27,685 nucleotides of DNA, taken from Cloacibacillus sp. (GTDB lineage Bacteria > Synergistota > Synergistia > Synergistales > Synergistaceae). The notes below the pieces were generated by a model that worked only from the letters and a program-made list of their open reading frames with translations, had not been told where the DNA came from and searched no databases. A program made the position numbers and the translations under genes. The DNA lies in NCBI RefSeq assembly GCF_020860125.1, contig NZ_JAJBUX010000049.1, positions 1-27,685 of the forward strand. Direction: 5' to 3'. This document shows, one piece after another, positions 7,721 through 14,983 of the stretch (position 1 is the stretch's first letter; each line of letters starts with the position of its first letter).

Positions 7721-9511
7721 TTAGCCGCGCACGATCGCTTTGAACGGGCACTTCGTCAGGCATGCGCCGCACTTGATGCACTTGGCCGCATCGATGACAT
7801 ACTTCTGTTTCGGTTCGCCGCTGATCGCATTGACCGGGCAGTTCTTCGCGCAGAGGCTGCAGCCTTTGCATGCGTCGGTGATCTTGTAGGTCAGCAGGTG
7901 GTGGCAGGCGCCGGCCGGGCATCTCTTCTCCTTGATGTGCGCCTCATATTCGTCTCTGAAGTAGCGCAGCGTGGAGAGGATGGGGTTCGGGGCCGTCTGA
8001 CCGAGGGCGCAGAGCGCTCCGGCCTTGATGAAGGCGGCGAGTTTTTCCAGCTTCTCGATATCTCCGTCTTCGCCTCTGCCGTCCGTGATCTTTTCGAGCA
8101 TTTCAAGCATGTGTTTGGTACCCTCGCGGCAGGGCGTGCACTTACCGCAGGATTCTGACTGCGTGAAGTTGAGGAAGAACTTCGCGACGTCGACCATGCA
8201 GGTCTCCTCGTCCATAACGACGAGTCCGCCCGAGCCCATCATCGCGCCCGCGGCGATGAGCGAATCATAGTCGACCGGGGTGTCGAGAAGCTGCTCGGGG
8301 ATACATCCGCCGGAGGGACCGCCGATCTGGATGGCCTTGAACTTCTTGCCGCCGATGATGCCGCCGCCGATGTCAAAGATGATCTCACGCATCGTAATAC
8401 CCATCGGAACCTCCGCGAGTCCGGTGTTGTTGATCTTACCGGTCAGCGCGAATACCTTGGTTCCTTTGGACTTCTCGGTTCCCAGCTTCGCGTATTCCTC
8501 CGCTCCGACGCGGAAGATGTAGGGGACGTTGGCAAATGTTTCAACGTTGTTTATGTTAGAAGGCTTTTCCCAGAGCCCCTTCACAGCGGGGAACGGCGGG
8601 CGGGGACGCGGCATGCCGCGCTTGCCTTCGATGGAGGCCATCAGGGCCGTCTCTTCGCCGCAGACGAACGCTCCGGCGCCCTCTTTGATATGGATGGTGC
8701 AGTTAAAATCCGTACCGAGGATATTCTTGCCGAGCAGTCCGGCCTCTTCGGCTTGGGCGATAGCCTGCTTCAGGCGCTTGATCGCGAGCGGATATTCGGC
8801 GCGGCAATAGATATAGCCTTCGTCGGCTCCGATCGCGTAGGCGCCGATGATCATACCTTCGAGTATCGCGTGCGGGTCGCCCTCAAGCAGCGAGCGGTCC
8901 ATAAACGCGCCGGGGTCGCCCTCGTCCGCGTTGCAGATGATGTACTTCTTGGGTCCGGGCGACTTCTGGCAGAAGCCCCACTTCATGCCGGTGGGGAAAC
9001 CGCCGCCGCCGCGGCCGCGGAGACCGGTCTTTTTCATCTCTTCGACGACCTGCTCCGGCGTCATCGTGAGAAGAACCTTCGCGAGCCCTTCATAACCGTC
9101 GGCGCCGATGTATTCCTCAAGCGAATCGGGGTTGATGTGGCCGCAGTTCTTAAGCACGAGACGGTGCTGCTTCTTGTAGAAATCAATGTCGGCATAGTCG
9201 GGAACGCTCTGCGCCGTGAGCGGCTCCTTGAAGAGGAGGCGGCCGACGATGCGTCCTTTGATGAGATGCTCTGAAACGATCTCGGGAACGTCAGATTCCT
9301 GAACGTGCGTGTAGAAGGTTCCTTCGGGATAGATGATGACCAGCGGACCCTGCTCGCAGAATCCCTGACAGCCCGTTTCGACTATCTTTACCTCTTTATC
9401 AAGGCTGTTGGCCTTGAGTTCCTCTTCAAGCTTTGCGATTACCTTTTTTGAACCGGAGGAGACGCAGCCCGTTCCGGTGCAGACCAGTACGTGAGCTCTT
9501 ACGAGAGCCAT
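7721..9511 (-). CDS. hndC: NuoF-like flavin diaphorase subunit of the hydrogenase (HndC/HydB)
   Basis: This 596-residue subunit binds FMN and NAD(P)H and links pyridine nucleotide to the hydrogenase Fe-S chain. The N-terminal 90 residues form a thioredoxin-like [2Fe-2S] domain (C11, C16, C48, C52). The NuoF core follows with the glycine-rich GRGGGGFPTG nucleotide/FMN motif (about 166-175), and the SCGKCTPCREG [4Fe-4S] site (C455, C458, C461). The C-terminus has two ferredoxin-type [4Fe-4S] clusters (CKGCSLCAKNCP and CIKCGACLTKCP), an architecture shared with electron-bifurcating HydB. A GGGAGGA ribosome site precedes the ATG. Whether it prefers NAD or NADP, and whether it bifurcates with ferredoxin, cannot be settled by reading the sequence. 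Confidence 0.97.
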   Translation of the reverse strand: MALVRAHVLVCTGTGCVSSGSKKVIAKLEEELKANSLDKEVKIVETGCQGFCEQGPLVIIYPEGTFYTHVQESDVPEIVSEHLIKGRIVGRLLFKEPLTAQSVPDYADIDFYKKQHRLVLKNCGHINPDSLEEYIGADGYEGLAKVLLTMTPEQVVEEMKKTGLRGRGGGGFPTGMKWGFCQKSPGPKKYIICNADEGDPGAFMDRSLLEGDPHAILEGMIIGAYAIGADEGYIYCRAEYPLAIKRLKQAIAQAEEAGLLGKNILGTDFNCTIHIKEGAGAFVCGEETALMASIEGKRGMPRPRPPFPAVKGLWEKPSNINNVETFANVPYIFRVGAEEYAKLGTEKSKGTKVFALTGKINNTGLAEVPMGITMREIIFDIGGGIIGGKKFKAIQIGGPSGGCIPEQLLDTPVDYDSLIAAGAMMGSGGLVVMDEETCMVDVAKFFLNFTQSESCGKCTPCREGTKHMLEMLEKITDGRGEDGDIEKLEKLAAFIKAGALCALGQTAPNPILSTLRYFRDEYEAHIKEKRCPAGACHHLLTYKITDACKGCSLCAKNCPVNAISGEPKQKYVIDAAKCIKCGACLTKCPFKAIVRG

Positions 9512-9531
9512 TTAAAATTCCTCCCTTCGAC

Positions 9532-9912
9532 CTATGCTTCTTTGTTGGGGATCTTGGCTACGACAAGATCCTCGACGACGACGCCGTTGATGAGATGGTC
9601 CGCGATGATACGCGGGACATCCGTCGGGCTGACAGGGCCGTAGGTGACTCTGTCTTCGCCGGGGCGCACTATGTCGAGAAGGGGTTCTTTCTGGCACATG
9701 CCGATGCATCCGGTCTGGAGGACCGCCACGTCGTATATGTTGCGCTTGGCAAGCTCCTCGAGGACCGCCGTCATCACCGCGCGCGCGCCGGCGGTGATGC
9801 CGCAGGTGCCCATGCCGATGATGATCTGTCTGTCGTTGAGCTTTCTCGTTTCAGTCTGTTTTTTTGATTCTGCCTTTATCTTACGAAGATCTTCAAGACT
9901 CTTGATTGCCAT
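9532..9912 (-). CDS. hndB: Thioredoxin-like ferredoxin-family subunit (HndB)
   Basis: This 126-residue protein corresponds in size, fold and operon position to HndB of the NADP-reducing hydrogenase. It contains GMGTCGITAGAR and QTGCIGMCQKEP, giving cysteines 37, 69 and 73. Only three cysteines are seen where a plant-independent thioredoxin-like [2Fe-2S] ferredoxin, such as the N-terminal domain of the next gene product, has four; this appears usual for the HndB family as I recall it. It may bind a cluster with a non-Cys ligand or serve a structural role. A GGGAGGA site precedes the ATG, and spacing to both neighbours is about 20 bases. Confidence 0.92.
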   Translation of the reverse strand: MAIKSLEDLRKIKAESKKQTETRKLNDRQIIIGMGTCGITAGARAVMTAVLEELAKRNIYDVAVLQTGCIGMCQKEPLLDIVRPGEDRVTYGPVSPTDVPRIIADHLINGVVVEDLVVAKIPNKEA

Positions 9913-9932
9913 TTAAAGTTCCTCCCTTATTC

Positions 9933-10409
9933 CTAAGCGTACTTGTCCAGTATCGGACCGACCGACTCGGGCGTAAGTCTGCCGTGCGTCTCGTCGTTGA
10001 CCATGAACACCGGGGCGAGGCCGCATGCGCCGATGCAGGCCACCGTCTCAAGCGTGAACTTGAGGTCGGGGGTCGTGACCTGGCCCTCTTTGAGGCCGAG
10101 CTTTTCGCGGATGGCGTTGAGAACGCCCTTCGCTCCGCGAACATGGCAGGCCGTGCCCTGACATGATCTGACGATGTTCTTTCCGCGCGGCTCAAGATGG
10201 AACTGAGCATAGAATGTCACCACGCCGAATATCTGACTGATGGGGACATCGAGCTGATTACTGATTTCGATCAGGACCTCTTTCGGCAGATAGCCGAAGA
10301 TTTCCTGTGCCTGTTGAAGCACGGGAATGACGCTTCCCTTAGTGCCGCGGTATTTGCCGAGGAGCTCAGCAAGCTGCTCCCACTGCTTTTCCGACGCTTT
10401 CTCCACCAT
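9933..10409 (-). CDS. hndA: NuoE-like [2Fe-2S] subunit of the hydrogenase (HndA/HydC)
   Basis: This 158-residue subunit is the 24-kDa-type partner of the NuoF-like diaphorase. After a helical N-terminal bundle it has the thioredoxin-like [2Fe-2S] site with C83 and C88 (SCQGTACHVRGA) and C125 and C129 (ETVACIGACGLAP), matching the family C-x4-C and C-x3-C pattern. The ATG at 10409 is chosen because AAGGAGG lies nine bases upstream; a GTG at 10418 touches the ribosome site. It is the first gene of the operon, behind a leader of about 180 nt with two inverted repeats. Confidence 0.96.
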   Translation of the reverse strand: MVEKASEKQWEQLAELLGKYRGTKGSVIPVLQQAQEIFGYLPKEVLIEISNQLDVPISQIFGVVTFYAQFHLEPRGKNIVRSCQGTACHVRGAKGVLNAIREKLGLKEGQVTTPDLKFTLETVACIGACGLAPVFMVNDETHGRLTPESVGPILDKYA

Positions 10410-10438
10410 AAAACGCACCCTCCTTAAATTGTCTCCTC

Positions 10439-10458
10439 TTCAGGCCCTCCCGCCTGAA
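10439..10458 (-). promoter_or_regulatory. Small hairpin just upstream of the hndA ribosome site
   Basis: TTCAGGC (10439-10445) pairs with GCCTGAA (10452-10458) around a 6-nt loop. It lies about 30 bases before the hndA ATG inside the predicted leader. It might stabilise the mRNA or tune translation. There is no U tract beside it, so it is not a terminator. Confidence 0.5.
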
Positions 10459-10468
10459 AAGATGAAGA

Positions 10469-10492
10469 TGTAACCCCAATAGAAAAGTTACA
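10469..10492. promoter_or_regulatory. Perfect TGTAAC-N12-GTTACA dyad in the hnd leader
   Basis: TGTAAC (10469-10474) and GTTACA (10487-10492) form a perfect inverted repeat with a 12-bp spacer, about 95 bp downstream of the predicted hnd transcription start. This is a plausible protein-binding operator or a 6-bp RNA hairpin. The hexamer differs from the Rex and FNR consensus, so the binding factor is unknown. Confidence 0.45.
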
Positions 10493-10592
10493 GGTAATCC
10501 GCACGCCTCAAAAACGCTCGTAATGAGACACTCTATATTGGCAGACGCGCTGTGCGAGACAGCACTTGCGAAAAAGTACACAAAGCATATTT

Positions 10593-10622
10593 ATTATAGC
10601 CCCTCTATGAGAATAACTGCAA
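10593..10622 (-). promoter_or_regulatory. Sigma-70-type promoter of the hnd operon
   Basis: On the minus strand TTGCAG (10622-10617) is followed after 18 bp by a perfect TATAAT (10598-10593). Transcription would start near 10586, giving a leader of about 177 nt. No sigma-54 (GG-N10-GC) element is evident. Confidence 0.6.
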
Positions 10623-10833
10623 CCGAAAATCTCTTTTTTCAGACAAATTAAATTATATTTATGCTTTTTTGTCCATTTTTGTTCACGGTTTATGTCATGA
10701 AAACCCCTTGTATTTCCGAAAATTCCGTTTTTTCTTGCTGTCAAAAGCCGCAATTTTAGATTTTTTTCGCTTTGTTTAACGAATCTGCGCCAAATTCAAA
10801 TATATGATCCATACGGTGAGAGTATTCTTTCTC

Positions 10834-10862
10834 TTTATTAAAAATCAATAAAAACGTATAAT
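10834..10862 (+). promoter_or_regulatory. Candidate promoter of fdhA
   Basis: A perfect TATAAT (10857-10862) lies 17 bp downstream of a weak -35 hexamer TTTATT (10834-10839). The leader would be about 35 nt and contains AGGAGGA (10890-10896), a strong ribosome site for the ATG at 10905. The weak -35 could indicate activator dependence. Confidence 0.5.
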
Positions 10863-10904
10863 GACCTCCGAATATCAAAATGACGCCGTAGGAGGAATTT
10901 ACAA

Positions 10905-13592
10905 ATGCCGGAGGCGGTAATAAACGGTAAAAGGGTCTCCTTTGAGCCGGAAATGACGATATTGGAGGCGGCGGCGCGCGCCGGGATAACAATCCCGACG
11001 CTCTGCTACCATCCGGCGCTCGAGACATTCGGCGGCTGCCGTATCTGCCTGGTAGAGGCGAAGGGCTTTTCCAAACTCCTTCCGGCCTGCACGACCCCCA
11101 TTTCGGAGGGTATGGAGATCGTCACGGAGAGCCCGCTTCTCCGCGATACGCGCCGCGTCATTGTGGAATTGATGCTGCTGCGCCATCCGTTCGAATGCCT
11201 TTACTGCCACGCGAACGGCCGCTGTGAGCTGCAAAGGCTCGTCTACAACCTCGGGACTAAAAGAGATTCCTTCCCCGGACGCGCGGACCGTTCGCCGACG
11301 CCGCATCCCGTCGACGAATCAAATCAATTTTTTATCCGCGATACCGATAAATGCGTGCTCTGCGGTCGCTGCGTGCGCGTCTGCGAGAGCCACGCGCAAT
11401 ACAGCGCCATCGATTTTCTGAACCGCGGCATCAAGACGATGATACAGCGCCCCGCCGATTTCGGCATCGAGTCCTGCGACTGTAAATTCTGCGGCCAGTG
11501 CGTCGCCGTCTGCCCCGTCGGGGCCCTCACCGAGAGACCGGCGCTCGGGGGCGGCCTCGCCGCCGATATAAAACGCGTAAAGACCGTCTGTCCCTACTGC
11601 GGCGTCGGCTGCTCCGTCGTCGTCGAGGTAAACCGGCAAGGCAGGGTGACAAACGTCACCACCGACCACACCGACACGGACTCTCTCAACCAGGGCAGAA
11701 GCTGCGTCAAGGGACGCTTCGGATGGGAATTCGTGAACAGCCCCGACCGCCTGACGACGCCGCTGATAAAAGAAAACGGAGAATTTCGCGCCGCCTCTTG
11801 GGATGAGGCGCTCGACGCGGTGGCGGCAGGGCTTCGGCGCAACATGGGACGCGCCGGCTTCTTCACCTCGGCCCGCTGTACGAACGAGGAAAACTATCTC
11901 ATGCAGCGTTTCGCGCGCGAGGTGATGTCCACCAACAACGTCGACCACTGCGCCCACCTCTGACACTCCGCTACGGTGGCGGGTCTCGGCGAGACCCTCG
12001 GAAGCGGCGCGATGACAAACGACTACGAGTCAATCAAACATGCCGATACGATCATGGTGATCGGCTCCAACACGACAGAGGCCCATCCGGTCATCGGCGC
12101 GATGATCAAAGAACGCGTGCGCGAGGGGGCCAAGCTTATCGTCTGCGACCCGCGCCGCATCGAACTGCACCGGTACGCCGACGCGTCGGTGCGCCAGAGG
12201 AGCGGCTCCGACGTCGCGCTGGTCAACGCGATGATGCATGTCATATTAAAGGAAGGGCTTCACGACGAAACCTTCGTCAGGGAGCGTGTCGAAGGCTTCG
12301 AGGCGCTCAGGGCCGTCGTCGGCAGATATACCCCGGAATACGCCGAAGAGATAACCGGCGTGCCCGCGGAGACGATAATCAAAGCGGCGCGCCTCTACGG
12401 CGGGGCGAAAAACGCCGCCATCTTCTACACGATGGGCATCACGCAGCATATCACGGGGACAAACAACGTGCGCAGCCTCTGCAGCCTAGCGCTGCTCTGC
12501 GGCAACCTCGGACGGCCCGGTACCGGGGTAAACCCGCTGCGTGGCCAGAACAACGTGCAGGGAGCCTGCGACATGGGATGCCTTCCAGCCACGCTGCCGG
12601 GATACCTCAAGGTGAATACCGGGGCCGCTGCGGAAAAGACGCGCGCCCTTTGGGGATGCGCCCCGCCGGAAAAGGCGGGACTCACCGTCGCGGCGATGAT
12701 GGAGGCGGCTGCGAAGGGCGAAATCAGGGCGCTCTTCATCATGGGTGAAAACCCCACCGTCACCGACGCCGACACCGGCCACGCCGTTCACACCCTGGAA
12801 AACTTAGACTTCCTCGTCGTGCAGGACATCTTCCTCACCGAGACGGCGCGGCTCGCGGACGTTGTGCTGCCGGCCGCCTGCTGGCCCGAAAAAGAGGGGA
12901 CCTGCACCAACACGACGCGCGCCGTGCAGCTGCTGCGCAAAGCCTGCGATCCGCCAGGCGAGGCGCGCGACGACTGGCACACCTTCGTTGAACTCGCAAA
13001 GCGTTTCGGACACCAGTGGCACTTCGACAGCGCCAAAGACATCTTTGAAGAGATACGAAAGGCCAACCCCGCCTACGCGGGCATGAACTACGAACGGCTG
13101 GAAAATGGATATCTGCAATGGCCCTGCCCCGACGAAAACCACCCGGGGACGCCGATCCTGCATAAAGAAAAATTCGCGCGCGCCGGCGGCAAAGCCCTCT
13201 TTTCGCCCTGCGAATGGAGCGCGCCGCACGAATGGCCCGACGGCGAATACCCCTTTATCGCCACAACAGGGCGCAGCCTGTTCCACTACCATTCCGGAAG
13301 CATGACGAGGCGCGGCGCGCCCGGACGGCACCTTAAAGAGCTCTATATCGAAATCAACCCCGCGGACGCGAAAAACCTCACGCTGGCCGAGGGGGAGATG
13401 CTCACCGTGACCTCCAGACGCGGCTTCGTCTCGGGACGCGCGCGGATAACGGAAAAGGTGGCTCCGGGGATGGTCTTTCTGCCGTTCCACTTCGCCGAGG
13501 CCCCGGCCAACCTGCTGACGGCGGCGGTCTGGGACCCGACCTCCGAGACGCCCGGCTTCAAGGTGAGCGCCGTGAGGCTCTCGAAGGGATAG
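10905..13592 (+). CDS. fdhA: Selenocysteine formate dehydrogenase, molybdopterin-dependent, with NuoG-like N-terminus
   Basis: The gene encodes 895 residues if the in-frame TGA at 11961-11963 is read as selenocysteine (Sec353). The context VDHCAHL-U-HSATVAGL matches the Sec-His active site of formate dehydrogenases, and the same frame continues for 542 codons. Sites in order: [2Fe-2S] C34/45/48/62; His-Cys3 cluster H94, C98, C101, C107; two [4Fe-4S] sites C150/153/156/160 and C193/196/199/203; then the catalytic domain with its own [4Fe-4S] site from C229, C232, C236 and a Cys near 265. The C-terminal molybdopterin-dinucleotide domain has TTGRSLFHYHSGSMTRR. It interconverts formate and CO2 in the cytoplasm; there is no signal peptide. 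mobA follows four bases later. Automatic callers would split this into 10905-11963 and 11976-13592. The N-terminal cluster series mirrors HndD, which suggests use of the adjacent diaphorase. Confidence 0.95.
11964..12008 (+). promoter_or_regulatory. Putative bacterial SECIS element for fdhA
   Basis: Seventeen bases after the TGA, GGGTCTC (11981-11987) pairs perfectly with GAGACCC (11991-11997) around a 3-nt GGC loop. An outer stem CCGCT (11968-11972) can pair with AGCGG (12003-12007). Bacterial SECIS hairpins lie directly downstream of the UGA and bind SelB. Codons match the E. coli fdhF site (GGT-GC-GGGTCT), but the pairing pattern differs because the GGUCU motif would be inside the stem. 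Its role is inferred. Confidence 0.7.
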
Positions 13593-13596
13593 CACC

Positions 13597-14223
13597 GTGA
13601 CCCGCGCTATTGGAGGCTCGCTCCTGCTGCTCGCCGGAGGGCTTGGCAGCCGGATGTGGGGAAAAAATAAACTATATCTCGAACTCGGCGGCGCGCCGCT
13701 GCTCGGGCAGATTCTGACGCGCCTCTCGCCGCTCTTTGACGAAACGCTGCTGCTCGCGGCGAAGGGCGGCGCGCGGGAGGCGCGGGAGAGATTTGGACCG
13801 CTGCTTGACAGGTGGAACGTCCGCATAACCGAGGACCGCGCCGAGGGGCGCGGCCCCCTTGAGGGACTCTGCCGGGGGCTCGCGGCGATGAACGGCGAGT
13901 GGGGCCTCCTGCTCGGCTGCGATATGCCGTTCGCGGACAAGGCGGTACTGCGCGGTATGGCGGCCCTCCGCGCGGAAGAGACAGACGTGGTGGCGGCGGA
14001 GATCGGCGGCTGGCTTGAGCCGCTGCACGCCTTCTACAGCCGCCGCTGCCTGCCCCGCGCCGAAGCGGCGCTCGCGCAGAGCGGACGGATAAAAGCCTTC
14101 TACCGCGAATCGCGCCTCACCATCCTGAACGAAGAGACGCTCTCACGCCTCTCTCCCGGCTACAAAAAATCTTTTACAAACCTCAACACCCCCGGCGATC
14201 TGTCGATGATCATGCGCTCATAG
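13597..14223 (+). CDS. mobA: Molybdenum cofactor guanylyltransferase (MobA)
   Basis: This 208-residue cytoplasmic nucleotidyltransferase joins GMP to molybdopterin to form the dinucleotide cofactor used by formate dehydrogenases. It shows the N-terminal LLAGGLGSRMWGKNK loop that binds GTP, the GPLEGL segment, the metal-binding GCDMPF motif and EPLHAFY, followed by FTNLNTPGDL near the C-terminus; all are MobA features and the length is normal. It starts with GTG four bases after the fdhA stop, so it is translationally close to fdhA, and the pairing of the two genes makes clear sense. No mobB or other moa/moe genes lie nearby. Confidence 0.95.
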   Translation: MTRAIGGSLLLLAGGLGSRMWGKNKLYLELGGAPLLGQILTRLSPLFDETLLLAAKGGAREARERFGPLLDRWNVRITEDRAEGRGPLEGLCRGLAAMNGEWGLLLGCDMPFADKAVLRGMAALRAEETDVVAAEIGGWLEPLHAFYSRRCLPRAEAALAQSGRIKAFYRESRLTILNEETLSRLSPGYKKSFTNLNTPGDLSMIMRS

Positions 14224-14273
14224 AGGCGGATAAAACCGCCGCCGCATTCACAAAATTTATTTTCCGTATCATA

Positions 14274-14921
14274 TTACCCTTTCCGCGCCTCCGTCGCTGG
14301 CGGCATCATGCGGGCTGGGCTGCCAGTCCAGATCCCGCCGGGGCCGATGTCCTTTACCACCGCGCCGCCTAAACCTACGGTCGTCCAGCCGCCAATCGCC
14401 GTGTAGGGACGGACGAGCGAACCGATGCCTAGAAAGACCCCCTCCCCAAGCGTCACATTGTTGCCGGTGGCGCTCCTTGGGGCGGCGTGGCAATAATCCC
14501 CTACCTTAGTGTCGTGCCCCAGGTAACAGCCGGAATTGAGGATGCTCTGACGGCCGACCACGGTGTCCGATTCAATTATGCAGCCCGCCATGACTATCGT
14601 CCCCTCGCCGAGGCGCACGGAACTGTCGACGATGCTTCTCGGATGGACGACGGCCGGCCAGCGGACATTTTTAAACCTCCCGCAGATATCACGGCGCACG
14701 CCGTTATCGCCGACGGCAACGACCGCCATGATATCCGCGTCGTCCGGCATTTCCGCGATCTGACCGAGAATTGGCAGGCACCAGAGGCTCCTGTCCCAAA
14801 GCGCGGGGTTATCGTCATAAATCCCCGCGCACTCGAATCCGCACGCCCCGAGCGCTGAAAGGACGACCTTCGCGTGGTCGCCGGCGCCGATGAGAAAAAT
14901 CCTGTTATCATTTTCTTCCAT
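14274..14921 (-). CDS. PglD/NeuD-like sugar acyltransferase (left-handed beta-helix)
   Basis: This protein (215 residues from this start) has an N-terminal Rossmann-like part (IFLIGAGDHAKVVLSAL) that in PglD and NeuD binds the UDP- or CMP-sugar, and a C-terminal hexapeptide-repeat beta-helix that binds acetyl-CoA (VRLGEGTIVMAGCIIES, VTLGEGVFLGIGSLV). The segment CYLGHDTKVGDYCHAAP contains the His expected to act as catalytic base. Relatives acetylate amino sugars for surface glycans or protein glycosylation, but no other glycan gene is nearby. The ATG at 14921 has a GGAAAAGAG ribosome site; the open frame extends further upstream without one. It is an orphan between the fdhA-mobA pair and the RND operon. 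Confidence 0.87.
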   Translation of the reverse strand: MEENDNRIFLIGAGDHAKVVLSALGACGFECAGIYDDNPALWDRSLWCLPILGQIAEMPDDADIMAVVAVGDNGVRRDICGRFKNVRWPAVVHPRSIVDSSVRLGEGTIVMAGCIIESDTVVGRQSILNSGCYLGHDTKVGDYCHAAPRSATGNNVTLGEGVFLGIGSLVRPYTAIGGWTTVGLGGAVVKDIGPGGIWTGSPARMMPPATEARKG

Positions 14922-14955
14922 ATATTTCACTCTTTTCCTTTCGTCTCCAGCCTTT

Positions 14956-14970
14956 AAAAACCCGCGCGGG
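14956..14970 (-). terminator. Weak terminator-like palindrome after the outer-membrane factor gene
   Basis: The 10-bp palindrome CCCGCGCGGG (14961-14970) is followed on the minus strand by five Ts, 14 bases past the stop of the OMF gene. The stem can be only a few base pairs, so termination would be inefficient and read-through into the acyltransferase gene is possible. Confidence 0.35.
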
Positions 14971-14983
14971 ACCGCATGCCGCT

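Larger units (their letters stand above)
10410..10904. other. Divergent hnd-fdhA intergenic region (495 bp)
   Basis: This AT-rich stretch separates the minus-strand hydrogenase operon from the plus-strand formate dehydrogenase gene. It holds the hnd promoter, two inverted repeats in the hnd leader and a candidate fdhA promoter, each listed separately. The central part (about 10630-10830) has poly-T and poly-A tracts but no gene or clear palindrome that I can see. The 81-codon minus-strand frame here has no family features and overlaps the promoter, so I do not call it. Confidence 0.8.

Noticed and set aside
5971..7743. 590-codon plus-strand frame opposite hndD
   Set aside because: Antisense to a hydrogenase gene with all cofactor motifs; the translation has no domain and no ribosome site.
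10508..10753. 81-codon minus-strand frame in the hnd-fdhA intergenic region
   Set aside because: It covers the predicted hnd promoter, has no ribosome site and no recognisable sequence.
12804..13940. 378-codon minus-strand frame across the fdhA-mobA junction
   Set aside because: Antisense to two clear genes and crosses their boundary; a composition artefact.
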